The position numbers and the translations under genes were made by a program. Of a DNA stretch of 64,000 bases, positions 8,527-18,366 are shown piece after piece. The stretch spans positions 1 to 64,000 of the forward strand of contig QXWV01000098.1 in the NCBI GenBank assembly GCA_009911195.1. Direction: 5' to 3'. The stretch's first letter is position 1. Each line of letters opens with the position of its first letter. Source of the stretch: Lachnospiraceae bacterium. Its GTDB lineage: Bacteria; Bacillota; Clostridia; Lachnospirales; Lachnospiraceae. The notes under the pieces were generated by a model, which was not told the origin of the DNA, ran no database searches, and saw only the letters and a list, made by a program, of their open reading frames with translations.

Positions 8527-9882
8527 TTATTCCAAGTTCCCCAACGCTACGTCCGTTTCCATCTGTACATACTCCTCCGGCCCTTGCCGCATCAGTTTGA
8601 CGGATACCGTCTCATTTGGCTGTACTTCCATAAGCGCATTTACCAAATCCCCATAAGTACGGATTTCTTTTTCCCTAATCCCTACAATCACATCGCCGCT
8701 CTGAATCCCCGCTTCCATTGCTGGGGAATCCATTTCAATTTCCGTAATATATGCCCCATAAGGTACGCCCAGGTTTTCATTTGCATCTTGGGTCACATCC
8801 GTTCCATGGGTTCCCAGATATGCCTGCTTCCGGCCATTGCTCATCCTTTCCACTACTTTCCGCAGTTCCGTTATCCCTATGGCCGATATCAGGTTTTTCA
8901 TATCATCGCTATTATGGGAATTATCTATAATCCCCAGCACCTGTCCCTTTAGATTGATTAAAACCCCCGATGCAGTCTGGCTTCCATAAATATCAGTAGT
9001 CACCAGCTTATAAGAGGAGTCTACCATATTAAGAGCTCCGTTATTGGATGTAAGGATTCCATAACATACCGAATCCCCGTTCCCCAGTGGGCTGCCTATG
9101 GCAATTACCGGCTTTCCTATTACCGCACGGTTACTGGAGCTCGCTGTCAAATCCGCCACCGCAATCAAATCCGCAGTCCCCTCCGCCATTCCTTCCAAAG
9201 ACACCGACAGCACCGCCAGTTTCGTATTCACATCCTTTTCCCTTATCTGCGCTTCCCCTTGTGTGCCGTCATAAAATGTCACTACAATGCTCTCCGCATC
9301 GAGCACTTTCTCGTAGTTTACCAAAATCAATATTTCCTTAGGCTGCTTTGCCACAATAATCCCTGATGTCTGCCCTTTTCTTTCATATGGGTCATTAAAC
9401 CAGTCTATATTGGATACTGAACCGGTGACAGTCACCACAGATTTCCGTGCCGTCTCAGCGATTTCTGCCATAGAACCGTAAATAGCCGCATAATCGTCCA
9501 TATCCAGTTGTATCCCATTCAATATTTTCTCTATCTGCTCATCCTGAATCATAATCTCTACTGATTCCTCTTCCGGTTCCATTTCCGAATCATCCACTAT
9601 CATTTCCTCCGGAAGCATCTCATCCACTTCTTCCGGAAATTCAATAGGTTCCGGTTCTTCTTCCGGATACAGCCAATTGCTGATTACCGGCTCGAGCAAA
9701 AGAAATGTGAGGCACGCCACAAGCGCAAAAACTACGGCCATGGCAGCGGTAATCAATGTCCGCCTTAGCAGTTTCTTTTTATTAATGGGCCGCTGCTTTA
9801 TTGTTTCCGTTATAAAGTCGGAATCCTTCTTCTGCATCCCGGCCTCGGGGGCATCATCCTTTTTCTGTTTTTCATTATCCAT
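8527..9882 (-). CDS. Membrane-anchored HtrA-like (S1C) protein with degenerate catalytic residues and one PDZ domain
   Basis: A 451-residue protein: cytosolic basic N-terminus, one membrane segment (about 42-64), an acidic linker (73-110), a trypsin-like fold (about 140-345) and a PDZ domain (about 355-440). The HtrA histidine motif TNNHVV is replaced by VNYEKV (188-193), the aspartate in D-L-A-V-L becomes K221, and GNSGGPL becomes TASGVL (303-308), which retains a serine outside the usual frame. At least two of three triad residues are missing, so proteolysis is unlikely and a scaffolding or sensing role is more plausible. It has its own promoter and heads the rlmD strand. Confidence 0.83.
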   Translation of the reverse strand: MDNEKQKKDDAPEAGMQKKDSDFITETIKQRPINKKKLLRRTLITAAMAVVFALVACLTFLLLEPVISNWLYPEEEPEPIEFPEEVDEMLPEEMIVDDSEMEPEEESVEIMIQDEQIEKILNGIQLDMDDYAAIYGSMAEIAETARKSVVTVTGSVSNIDWFNDPYERKGQTSGIIVAKQPKEILILVNYEKVLDAESIVVTFYDGTQGEAQIREKDVNTKLAVLSVSLEGMAEGTADLIAVADLTASSSNRAVIGKPVIAIGSPLGNGDSVCYGILTSNNGALNMVDSSYKLVTTDIYGSQTASGVLINLKGQVLGIIDNSHNSDDMKNLISAIGITELRKVVERMSNGRKQAYLGTHGTDVTQDANENLGVPYGAYITEIEMDSPAMEAGIQSGDVIVGIREKEIRTYGDLVNALMEVQPNETVSVKLMRQGPEEYVQMETDVALGNLE

Positions 9883-9926
9883 AGAATATACCTGTCTTTC
9901 TTGAATAGGTAGCTATTGACTTAATA

Positions 9927-9955
9927 AGTATATCCTGTTTTAGGGATAATGTAAA
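9927..9955 (-). promoter_or_regulatory. Promoter of the HtrA-like gene
   Basis: On the minus strand TTTACA (9950-9955) and TATACT (9927-9932) are spaced by 17 bases, 45 bases before the start codon. Confidence 0.6.
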
Positions 9956-9979
9956 TGGATATGTGGAAATGCCCGCCAC

Positions 9980-9997
9980 GAAAATTGATTTCCCTGA
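9980..9997. repeat. Solo copy of the foldback-element terminus
   Basis: GAAAATTGATTTCCCTGA is identical to 18 bases at the right edge of the foldback element at 37093-37399. The partner arm is not found in this intergenic region, so it looks like a remnant. Confidence 0.5.
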
Positions 9998-10171
9998 ACG
10001 AACGGTTTTCCTCTAATAGTATTTTTTCCAACCTTATGGTATAATGGTTTGTACCATTGTATAAGCAACTGACGATTGTCAGGCATATGCATGAAGAAAT
10101 CCTGTCCATTTCCGTTTTCATGCACGCCCGGCATCGCATGAAACCAATATATTGAAACAGGAAAAATAATC

Positions 10172-12550
10172 ATGAACGAAAAAGTATTACAAACCTTAGA
10201 ATATTACAAAATTATTGATAAACTCACCGAAAAAGCCGGCTCAGAGCCCGGGCGGAAAATGTGCCGGGATTTGCGCCCGCATACTGACTTAAGCGTCATA
10301 AACGAAGCACAGAAACAGACCTCCGATGCCCTTTCCCGCCTTTTCAGGAAAGGCTCCACTTCCTTCGGCGGCAACAAGGACCTTGGCTATACCCTTAAGT
10401 CCTTAAGCATCGGTAGCACAGTTTCCATAATGGAGCTTCTGAGTATCGCCGGGCTTCTGGAAAATGTGAACCGCATCAAAGCTTACGGAAAAAGCGAACG
10501 GGAGGACGAGGAAAAGGATTCTTTGGATGATTTTTTTGCCGCTTTAGAGCCCCTTACCCCCCTTTCCCAGGAAATCCGCCGCTGCATCCTGTCTGAAGAC
10601 GAAATAAGCGATGACGCCAGCCCGGATTTAAAGCATATCCGCCGGAGCATCCGAATCACCAATGACAAAGTTCATTCCCAATTGACCGGAATGCTTGGAA
10701 GCTCCTACCGTACCTATCTTCAGGACGCGGTTATTACTATGCGCAATGACCGCTACTGCATCCCGGTGAAAGCGGAATATAAAAACCAGGTTCCCGGCAT
10801 GATTCATGACCAGTCCTCTACCGGCTCCACCTTATTTATCGAACCGGCAGCCGTGGTAGCTTTGAATAACCAGCTAAAGGAACTGGCTCTGAAAGAACAG
10901 GAAGAAATCAAACGCATACTGGCCAACTTAAGCGCCCAGGCTTCCCAGCATGTGGATGCCCTTGCCCGGAACCAGAAAGTAATGACCCTTCTGGATTTCA
11001 TTTTTGCCAAAGCATCCCTTGCCATGGAGCAAAATGCCACTGTGCCCCTCTTTAATACGGAAGGATATGTGAATATCCGCAAGGGCAGACATCCTCTGCT
11101 GGATAAAAAGAAGGTAGTGCCTATCGATGTATACCTAGGCAAAGATTTCGATTTATTGATAATTACCGGCCCCAACACCGGGGGCAAAACGGTTTCCCTG
11201 AAAACAGTAGGGCTTTTCGCCTTGATGGGCCAGTCCGGCCTCCATATTCCTGCGCTGAACCGCTCCGAGCTGTCCATTTTCACGGAAGTCTATGCGGATA
11301 TCGGCGATGAACAGAGCATTGAGCAAAGCTTAAGCACCTTTTCTTCCCATATGACCCGCATCGTTTCCATCCTAAAACACGCGGACCGAAATTCCCTCTG
11401 CCTTTTCGACGAGCTGGGGGCAGGCACCGACCCTACCGAAGGCGCTGCGCTGGCCATTGCCATTTTGGATTTTCTCCATCGGAAAAATATACGCACTATG
11501 GCAACTACCCACTACAGCGAATTGAAAGTATATGCCCTTTCCACACCTCAGGTAGAAAATGCCTGCTGCGAATTCGATGTAAATACATTGCAGCCCACTT
11601 ATCGGCTTCTTATCGGCATACCGGGCAAAAGCAATGCTTTCGCGATTTCCTCCAAACTTGGCCTGCCAGAGCATATCATCCAGACGGCCAGAGCCCAAAT
11701 CAGCCAGGAAAACACCAGTTTTGAAGATTTGCTTGCTGATTTGGAGCATAAAAGGGTTACTATTGAAAGCGAACGCCTGGAAATCGCCGCTTATAAAGAA
11801 GAAATCAAACAGCTAAAAGAAAAATTGCAAACCAAACAAGATAAGATTCAGGAAACCAAAGACAGGATTCTCCGGGAAGCCAATGAAAAAGCCCGCGATA
11901 TCCTCCAGGAAGCGAAAGATGTGGCAGACGAAACCATTCGGATATTCCAGAAAGCCGGCCCTGGTGCATCCATGAAGGACCTGGAAAGAACAAGGGAACA
12001 AGTGCGCGAAAAGATTTCCGGGCACAACAGCAAGCTTTCCCTCCAGCCCGGCCAGCCCAAAAAGAAGCCGCCTGCGCCTAAACAACTGAAGCTGGGCGAC
12101 AGCGTAAAAATTCTTTCCATGGGCTTAAAGGGTACGGTGAGCTCCCTGCCCGACCACAAGGGCAACCTGTTTGTCCAATGTGGCATTATCCGTTCCCAGA
12201 CAAATATTAATGATATTATTTTACTTGAAGATGCGCCAGTGACAAAACCGTCATTTTCATCCCGCTCCGCTTCCGGCGGCATGAAAATGTCCAAATCCTA
12301 TACCATTTCCCCGGAAATCAATCTCCTGGGGAAAACGGTGGACGAAGCTTTGGCAGAGCTGGATAAATATTTGGATGATGCCTACCTTTCCCACCTTTCC
12401 AGCGTGCGCATCGTGCACGGCAAAGGCACCGGGGCACTCCGCAAAGCTGTGCAGGGGCATTTAAAAAAAGTAAAATATATCCAATCCTTCCGCCAGGGGG
12501 AACACGGAGAAGGTGACGCCGGTGTCACAATTGCCACCTTTAAATCTTAA
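10172..12550 (+). CDS. mutS2: MutS2 (RqcU-type) ATPase/endonuclease
   Basis: A 792-residue MutS-family protein lacking the mismatch-recognition domain. It shows the core lever region, Walker A GPNTGGKT at about 333-340, Walker B LCLFDELGAGTDPTEGA near 408-424, a coiled coil about 515-610, a KOW-like segment and a C-terminal Smr nuclease domain with HGKGTGALRK. MutS2 suppresses recombination and, in Bacillus, acts in ribosome rescue. TATAAT at 10040-10045 upstream suggests a promoter, though no good -35 is visible. It is the first of four plus-strand genes. Confidence 0.96.
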   Translation: MNEKVLQTLEYYKIIDKLTEKAGSEPGRKMCRDLRPHTDLSVINEAQKQTSDALSRLFRKGSTSFGGNKDLGYTLKSLSIGSTVSIMELLSIAGLLENVNRIKAYGKSEREDEEKDSLDDFFAALEPLTPLSQEIRRCILSEDEISDDASPDLKHIRRSIRITNDKVHSQLTGMLGSSYRTYLQDAVITMRNDRYCIPVKAEYKNQVPGMIHDQSSTGSTLFIEPAAVVALNNQLKELALKEQEEIKRILANLSAQASQHVDALARNQKVMTLLDFIFAKASLAMEQNATVPLFNTEGYVNIRKGRHPLLDKKKVVPIDVYLGKDFDLLIITGPNTGGKTVSLKTVGLFALMGQSGLHIPALNRSELSIFTEVYADIGDEQSIEQSLSTFSSHMTRIVSILKHADRNSLCLFDELGAGTDPTEGAALAIAILDFLHRKNIRTMATTHYSELKVYALSTPQVENACCEFDVNTLQPTYRLLIGIPGKSNAFAISSKLGLPEHIIQTARAQISQENTSFEDLLADLEHKRVTIESERLEIAAYKEEIKQLKEKLQTKQDKIQETKDRILREANEKARDILQEAKDVADETIRIFQKAGPGASMKDLERTREQVREKISGHNSKLSLQPGQPKKKPPAPKQLKLGDSVKILSMGLKGTVSSLPDHKGNLFVQCGIIRSQTNINDIILLEDAPVTKPSFSSRSASGGMKMSKSYTISPEINLLGKTVDEALAELDKYLDDAYLSHLSSVRIVHGKGTGALRKAVQGHLKKVKYIQSFRQGEHGEGDAGVTIATFKS

Positions 12551-12598
12551 GGCGGTTTGAATGAAACGGAATTTCAAAAATAAGGAGGTCGAACCAAA

Positions 12599-13306
12599 AT
12601 GGTCAGCAAGCAGAAAATCTTAGTAGTGGATGATGACAATAACATCGCAGAGTTAATCGCATTGTATCTTACCAAAGAATGTTTTGAAACAATGATAGTC
12701 AATGACGGGGAATCGGCTTTATCGGCGGTGGATTCCTTTGCCCCGAACCTTATCCTTCTGGATTTGATGCTTCCCGGCATTGACGGTTATCAGGTTTGCA
12801 GAGAGGTGAGGGCGAAATCTTCCATTCCTATTATTATGCTCTCTGCCAAGGGTGAAATCTTCGATAAAGTGTTAGGGCTGGAGCTTGGAGCCGATGACTA
12901 TATGGAAAAGCCTTTTGATTCCAAAGAACTGGTAGCCCGTGTAAAAGCGGTGCTGCGCCGTTATAAGCCTGCCCCTGTGGCTTCTGCGGCTTCCAACATA
13001 AAAAGCGTTGAATATCCGGATTTAATCATCAATCAGACCAATTACTCCGTTATTTATATGGGGAAAAATGTGGACATGCCCCCCAAAGAGCTGGAGCTTC
13101 TCTATTTTCTTGCTTCCTCCCCCAACCATGTATTCACCAGGGAGCAGCTCCTCGACCAGATATGGGGATACGAATATATCGGGGATACCCGTACTGTGGA
13201 TGTACATATCAAACGTCTCCGGGAAAAAATTAAGGACCATGCTTCCTGGCGTATCAACACAGTATGGGGGGTAGGATATAAATTTGAGGTCAGGCCATCC
13301 CTTTGA
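12599..13306 (+). CDS. OmpR/PhoB-family response regulator
   Basis: 235 residues. The receiver domain has acidic D11-D13, phospho-acceptor D55 in LLDLMLPG, S82 and K104 in MEKPFD. A winged-helix DNA-binding domain follows, with RTVDVHIKRLREKI as recognition helix. AAGGAGGT lies nine bases before the ATG. It is 48 bases downstream of mutS2 and 100 bases upstream of its probable cognate kinase. The target genes cannot be told from the sequence. Confidence 0.95.
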   Translation: MVSKQKILVVDDDNNIAELIALYLTKECFETMIVNDGESALSAVDSFAPNLILLDLMLPGIDGYQVCREVRAKSSIPIIMLSAKGEIFDKVLGLELGADDYMEKPFDSKELVARVKAVLRRYKPAPVASAASNIKSVEYPDLIINQTNYSVIYMGKNVDMPPKELELLYFLASSPNHVFTREQLLDQIWGYEYIGDTRTVDVHIKRLREKIKDHASWRINTVWGVGYKFEVRPSL

Positions 13307-13406
13307 ACCAATGGATGATATTGGCCAGCCATATCGGGCATTTCAGCAAGTTTGTAATTTCCGCAATTGACTAAACGGATAGGAAGAAAGGAATCATGCT
13401 GCCACT

Positions 13407-14831
13407 ATGAGAAAAACTCTCTACGCAAAATTTATACTGGGATACATCATCTTCGGCTTCTTCGGTTTCGTTGTGGTTGCCACCTTCGTCTCCAACATGA
13501 CCCTGGAGCACCTGAAAAGGGAAAAAGCGGATGCTTTATATGCGGAAGCCAACTTAATTGCCAAAACATACGCTTCAGACCTGTACAAAAGCGAAACATC
13601 CCTGGATACGGTGAAACGGCAACTGGATGCTCTGGATACTTATCTGTCTGCCAATATATGGATAATTAACCCTTCCGGCCGTATGGTGCTGGATTCTTCC
13701 GAGCCGATAAATGTAGAAAACGAAGTGGTCATTGAAAATTTTAACCCTACGGCCGCTTCCGGTTCTTATTATATTGTGGGAAATTTTTTCGGTTATTTTG
13801 ACGAGCAGATGCTCAGCGTGTTTTCGCCCATCACCAATAATTTCAGGGTAAAAGGCTATGTAGTCATCCATACGCCCATGAAAGCTATCGAGGCATCCTG
13901 CAACAGCCTTTTAAATATATCCTATATCATGCTGGTGATTCTTTTCCTACTTTCCTTAATCATCTTGATTTTTTTCACGGAAATTGTATACCTGCCCCTG
14001 CGCAAAATCACAGAGGCCACGGAACAGTATGCCAGCGGCAATATGCACTACGAATTTCAGGTGGACAGCGAAGATGAAATCGGCTATCTGGCCGCCACCC
14101 TATCCTATATGGCAAACGAAATCGCCCGTTCCGAGGATGACCAGAAGAAATTTGTCGCCAATGTCTCCCATGACTTCCGTTCCCCTCTGACTTCCATCAA
14201 AGGCTATCTGGAAGCCATGCTCGACGGTACCATACCGCCCGAAATGTATGAAAAATATTTAAATATTGTCCTGAATGAAACCGACCGCCTTACTAAGCTG
14301 ACCAACGGCCTCCTCACCCTTAACAATATCAACACAAAAGGAATGCTTTTGGACCGGACAGCTTTCGATTTAAACCAGGTTATCCGCGATACAGCCGCCG
14401 CGTTTGAAGGCATTTGCAGGCAAAAGTCCATAGTTATCAGCCTTATGCTTACTGGGGATGTCATTTATGTCCATGCCGATATGGGGAAAATCCAACAGGT
14501 TTTCTATAATCTTCTGGACAATGCCATTAAATTCAGCCACAATGATTCTATCATTAAAATCGAAACCAATGAAAAGAGCAATAAAGTCTATATTTCTGTC
14601 AAAGACAGCGGCATCGGCATACCTAAAGATGATTTAAAGCTTATCTGGAACCGGTTTTACAAATCCGACGCTTCCCGCGGAAAGGATAAAAAAGGCACCG
14701 GCCTAGGCCTTTCCATCACAAGGGAAATCATCCATGCCCATGGGGAGCACATCAATGTAATCAGCACGGAAGGGGAAGGCTCTGAATTTGTTTTCTCCTT
14801 GCCTGTTTCGGATTTAGAAGAGGATGAGTGA
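13407..14831 (+). CDS. Sensor histidine kinase with extracellular domain and HAMP
   Basis: 474 residues. Membrane segments at about 8-28 and 172-195 bracket an extracytoplasmic sensor domain. HAMP (about 193-245) is followed by the phospho-acceptor H255 in VSHDFRSPLTS and an HATPase domain with NLLDNAIKFS, DSGIGIP and GTGLGLS. It pairs with the response regulator just upstream in the usual order. The ligand is unknown. Confidence 0.95.
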   Translation: MRKTLYAKFILGYIIFGFFGFVVVATFVSNMTLEHLKREKADALYAEANLIAKTYASDLYKSETSLDTVKRQLDALDTYLSANIWIINPSGRMVLDSSEPINVENEVVIENFNPTAASGSYYIVGNFFGYFDEQMLSVFSPITNNFRVKGYVVIHTPMKAIEASCNSLLNISYIMLVILFLLSLIILIFFTEIVYLPLRKITEATEQYASGNMHYEFQVDSEDEIGYLAATLSYMANEIARSEDDQKKFVANVSHDFRSPLTSIKGYLEAMLDGTIPPEMYEKYLNIVLNETDRLTKLTNGLLTLNNINTKGMLLDRTAFDLNQVIRDTAAAFEGICRQKSIVISLMLTGDVIYVHADMGKIQQVFYNLLDNAIKFSHNDSIIKIETNEKSNKVYISVKDSGIGIPKDDLKLIWNRFYKSDASRGKDKKGTGLGLSITREIIHAHGEHINVISTEGEGSEFVFSLPVSDLEEDE

Positions 14832-14939
14832 TTTTTCCCTATAATATTGACTTTTTTCTTCCAAAATAGTATTATTTTTCCATATAATACCTATAGTTCA
14901 AAGCGCCCCCCTGATTCCATCTATTCAGGCGGCGCGGAA

Positions 14940-15446
14940 ATGAGTGCATTTATGACCTATCCAACTCTTTATAGAAAACGAATTATGCCCGATGAATGTG
15001 TACTTCTCAAAGATGACATAATCATCAGCTTTAACGAGGATATCCTCCTCACTAAATGGAATGCCATACGCCCTAAAAAGGATTTACATCATGGCTATTC
15101 CTGTTATTTTCTGAAAGAGGGGATAAAACTGAGCAAATTTTACCGCAAAGACGATACTCTTATGTATTGGTATTTTGATATTGTAGAATACGATTATCAT
15201 GAGGGAAACAATACTTTGACTACCCTTGATTTGCTGGCAGATGTCATTGTTTATCCTGATGGTTTTGTGAAAGTCCTGGATTTGGATGAACTTGCCGAAG
15301 CCTTGGGAAAAGGCACTTTGTCAGAAGAACTGCTCAAAAAATGCCTTTTCCGGCTCAATAAGCTGCTGGAAAACATCTATAGCGGCCACTTCCCTGCGTA
15401 TCAAAAATATATTGACGATGCGGAAGAAAAGTCTATGCCTTTTTAA
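14940..15446 (+). CDS. DUF402 domain protein (YtqA/FAU-1-like phosphohydrolase fold)
   Basis: About 168 residues from the ATG at 14940; the reading frame is open to 14847 but that extension looks noncoding. Conserved DUF402 blocks are visible: KWNAIRPKKDLHHGYSCYFL, SKFYRKDDTLMYWYFDIVEYDY and LDLLADVIVYPDGFVKVLDLDEL. Characterised relatives hydrolyse nucleoside di- or triphosphates or bind RNA; the substrate here is not predictable. The ATG at 14952 is an alternative start. The 3' end overlaps the convergent transglutaminase-like gene by 14 bases. Confidence 0.8.
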   Translation: MSAFMTYPTLYRKRIMPDECVLLKDDIIISFNEDILLTKWNAIRPKKDLHHGYSCYFLKEGIKLSKFYRKDDTLMYWYFDIVEYDYHEGNNTLTTLDLLADVIVYPDGFVKVLDLDELAEALGKGTLSEELLKKCLFRLNKLLENIYSGHFPAYQKYIDDAEEKSMPF

Positions 15447-16365
15447 GCAACGGAAGGTTATCCCTCTCGCCCACCAAAGGGCTGTTCAAAACCCGGAATT
15501 TCCGGTTGTTTTCCCATAGCTGGCGCAAATAGGAAAAGTTTTCGTCCGGGGAAAGAAGCAGTTCGGCCAGATTATCCAGCTCACGCATATCATCTTCAGA
15601 AAGTTCCTCAAATTTCCCATCCGCATAGCAGGGCTGGAACAGATAGGATATTTCATCATTCATCAACGCATGGAAATCGTAAAAAAGATAACGGATAATC
15701 GCCTTCAATGAGCACGTTCCCAAACTGTCGGCATAAATAAACTCCGTGCCTTTCGTCTTTCCCCTGCGTGTATCCAGCCATGCTTTGGCTGCCCAGTCAA
15801 AATCTTCTTCCTTCATATCATATTGCTTTATCAGGTCGCCCGCCAGAAACCCATCATAAAAACCGTCTCCATCTATGGTAATCCAGCGGTTCTTCTCATC
15901 GCTCCACACTTGATTAATCCAATGGTCCATGGAAATCCCTTCCCTAAAGTAAGGGGCGAATCCTGCGCGGCTTCTGCATGGGATTCCTTTTGCCTTATAA
16001 ATGGCAGAAATCAATACCGACACATACCGGCAAGTAAGTATCATTTTATTTTCTATTTCCCTCTCCGTCACAAATCCCCGGGAATCAAGGCGAAAGAGTT
16101 CCGCAGTAATCGCCGGGGCTGTGAGAAAAATGTCATCCTCACATCTGGCACGATACCAAGGATACTTTGCCATATCGCCATAGCGAAGGTCCCAATTGGC
16201 GTTAGTATTCCCTTCCCGTAAAGTAACCCGGTGCACAATCTGATGCGAAATCAGATTCCCCAGTTCTTCTGGGTCATCGGGAAGGCTGGCAAAATAGTCT
16301 TTATATGGCCCCGCATAAGTATAAGGCCCAGTTTCAAGATAATGTTTTTTCAATTCGGAATTCAT
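15433..16365 (-). CDS. Transglutaminase-like cysteine protease-fold protein
   Basis: 310 residues without signal peptide, so probably cytoplasmic. The papain-like triad of transglutaminase-core proteins is present: C112 in LTCRYVSVLISAIYKAKGIPCR, H148 in MDHWINQVW and D165 in WITIDGDG. The C-terminal 120 residues have no motif I recognise. The gene stands alone on its strand. Whether it acts as protease, amidase or cross-linker cannot be decided. Confidence 0.8.
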   Translation of the reverse strand: MNSELKKHYLETGPYTYAGPYKDYFASLPDDPEELGNLISHQIVHRVTLREGNTNANWDLRYGDMAKYPWYRARCEDDIFLTAPAITAELFRLDSRGFVTEREIENKMILTCRYVSVLISAIYKAKGIPCRSRAGFAPYFREGISMDHWINQVWSDEKNRWITIDGDGFYDGFLAGDLIKQYDMKEEDFDWAAKAWLDTRRGKTKGTEFIYADSLGTCSLKAIIRYLFYDFHALMNDEISYLFQPCYADGKFEELSEDDMRELDNLAELLLSPDENFSYLRQLWENNRKFRVLNSPLVGERDNLPLLKKA

Positions 16366-16555
16366 ATTCCTCTCCTTTCTGCATTGCTTCCGGACGCATA
16401 TCAGGTTCGTGCCTGCGCGGCAATCCTGGTTTGATGCTCCAGCTTTGCAATTGCTTATTTCCTATCATAACAGGAAAGGAAAGAAATATTCCCGCTTTTT
16501 CTTGCGAAGTTTTGTCAGTTTTTAGGCTTCCAGGTATTCGGCAGACAACCGGGCT

Positions 16556-17731
16556 TTAATAGAAAATATGCCCCCCAATCCGTATTCCGTTCAAACCTTC
16601 AATCGGCGTGCGGAAATAAACGCAGTTCCCTACATTTGTATTACCGCTCATAGCATCATCCGCCGCCTGGTAACAACTGGCTGTTGCAGACCCGCCAGCC
16701 AAAGCAGCCGCCAGCCGCCCACTGGCCACCGGCGAAAACTGGCCACCCTGGTAGATTACACCAACTACCGAATCCGGATATACGGAACTAAGTACCCTGT
16801 TAATAACTACAGAGCCAACCCCTAGCTGGCCGGCATAGCTTTCCCCACCAGCTTCACAGTAAATCAGGTTAGCCAGCAAGTACCTGTCCCCCTCCGCAAA
16901 GTTTACTTCCGAAATATCCCTCCAGGCAGACTGGGCAGCCAACTGGGACAGACGGATTTCTTCTGCCAGCTTTTCCTGTAGCTTTTTAATATTCTCTTCC
17001 TGTTCAACCAGCTGCTGTTCATAGGCAAGGGCTTCCGATTCAGCCTGTGAGATTTCGCTCTTTTTCCCTGCCACGCTGGTAGAAGTCTGGCTTACCAGGC
17101 CGGACACCCGGCTTTTTTCCACCTCCGTCTGCGCCCGGTAGTCATCCAGTTCTTCCTTTTCTTCCTCCAGTTTGGCCTCCGCCTCTTCTATTTTTTCTTT
17201 TATTTCTATATATTCTTCCAATTTCATGCGGTCATAGGCAGAAAGCTGTTCGATATAATCGCTACGGTTAAGCAAATCGGCAAAGCTGGCCGATGAAAAG
17301 AACATCTCCAGCATAATATAGTCCTGGGTTTCATACATGAACTGAATCCTTTTCTTCATGCATTCATACTGCCACTCTTCCGTGGCCTTTGCATCCGCCA
17401 GCTCCGCTTTCGTTACTTCTATCTCCGCTTTTTTATCCTCTATCAGGCCCTCTAATTCTTCCAGCTTATCGCTTACTTCCTGAAGCTGGCTGTTCAGCGT
17501 ATTTAGCTTCCCTTGCAATGCATTCTTTTCCTCGTTCAAGTCTTCCAGTTCTTCTTTCGTCTGGCCCAGTTCTTCTTCCGTCTTTTTCTTTTCTTCCTCT
17601 GCCTCCTGCAATTTCTTTCTAGTGGACGCTGTTGCATGAACCCTTTCCGCATCCATCTCAAAAAAGCCCCCTATTAGCAGCAATGCCACCAGCAATACCG
17701 CCACCTTCCGTTTTCCCGTGCGATTCATCAT
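16556..17731 (-). CDS. Secreted coiled-coil (PcsB/EnvC-like) cell-wall hydrolase with SleB domain
   Basis: 391 residues. A signal peptide (about 1-33) precedes a long charged coiled coil (about 37-275) interrupted by RIQFMYETQDYIMLEMFFSS and LNRSDYIEQL, as in PcsB and other FtsEX-controlled hydrolases. The C-terminal 115 residues form a Hydrolase_2/SleB domain with LLANLIYCEAGGESYAGQLGVGSVVINRV; the glutamate in this block is the expected catalytic acid. A spore-cortex or septal peptidoglycan role is likely. Confidence 0.88.
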   Translation of the reverse strand: MMNRTGKRKVAVLLVALLLIGGFFEMDAERVHATASTRKKLQEAEEEKKKTEEELGQTKEELEDLNEEKNALQGKLNTLNSQLQEVSDKLEELEGLIEDKKAEIEVTKAELADAKATEEWQYECMKKRIQFMYETQDYIMLEMFFSSASFADLLNRSDYIEQLSAYDRMKLEEYIEIKEKIEEAEAKLEEEKEELDDYRAQTEVEKSRVSGLVSQTSTSVAGKKSEISQAESEALAYEQQLVEQEENIKKLQEKLAEEIRLSQLAAQSAWRDISEVNFAEGDRYLLANLIYCEAGGESYAGQLGVGSVVINRVLSSVYPDSVVGVIYQGGQFSPVASGRLAAALAGGSATASCYQAADDAMSGNTNVGNCVYFRTPIEGLNGIRIGGHIFY

Positions 17732-17845
17732 CCTACCCGCCTTATAATTACTCAGTAATTATTTTCAAAACTCTATTCCAATACCTCTGACTCCAAGCTG
17801 CTGCTTGTCCACCGTCAGCTTCAAACCCAGAAGCTGCCTCTGCCC

Positions 17846-18325
17846 TTACATATCAAGCTCTACCTTCCGCCCCGTTTTCTGGTACTGGTAATACCTCACC
17901 CCTGCTGCATCCAGCATTCTTTTCGATGCCCTCGTACTGGACGAGTCCGCATATTTATCGCTGTCATATACGATTGTCTTTATCCCGGCCTGGATAATAG
18001 CCTTCGCACATTCGTTACAGGGAAACAATGACACATATATTTTTGCACCCTCTAAGCTTCCGCCCCGGTAATTCAAGATGGCATTCAGCTCGCTATGGGT
18101 TACATAGGAATACTTCGTATCATAGTCTTCCCCTTCCTTATCCCAAGGGAATTCATCGTCCGAACACCCAGCCGGAAAGCCATTGTAACCCATGGACAGT
18201 ATTTTGTTATCCTCGCTTACAATGCAGGCCCCCACCTGCGTGTGCGGGTCTTTGGAACGCAGTCCCGACAGCATGGATACCCCCATAAAATATTCATCCC
18301 ACGATATATAGTTTTGCCTCTTCAT
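17846..18325 (-). CDS. Deoxycytidylate (dCMP) deaminase family protein
   Basis: 159 residues starting MKRQNYISWDEYFMG, chosen because GGGGGA precedes this ATG; an upstream in-frame start at 18358 would place that site inside the gene. The zinc site is H77-x-E79 in THSELNAIL and PCNEC with C103 and C106. The family makes dUMP for thymidylate synthesis; related ComEB proteins are annotated in competence operons. It sits 41 bases downstream of upp in a pyrimidine/pentose cluster. Confidence 0.9.
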   Translation of the reverse strand: MKRQNYISWDEYFMGVSMLSGLRSKDPHTQVGACIVSEDNKILSMGYNGFPAGCSDDEFPWDKEGEDYDTKYSYVTHSELNAILNYRGGSLEGAKIYVSLFPCNECAKAIIQAGIKTIVYDSDKYADSSSTRASKRMLDAAGVRYYQYQKTGRKVELDM

Positions 18326-18366
18326 AATTTCCCCCATCCCTATACGCCTTTTATGCATAATATATT

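Noticed and set aside
9921-10173. Two short minus-strand frames between the HtrA-like gene and mutS2
   Set aside because: They overlap the HtrA promoter and the foldback remnant, and they lack ribosome sites.
13367-13669. 100-codon plus-strand frame overlapping the start of the histidine kinase
   Set aside because: Out of phase with the kinase, which has clear membrane and domain structure from 13407.
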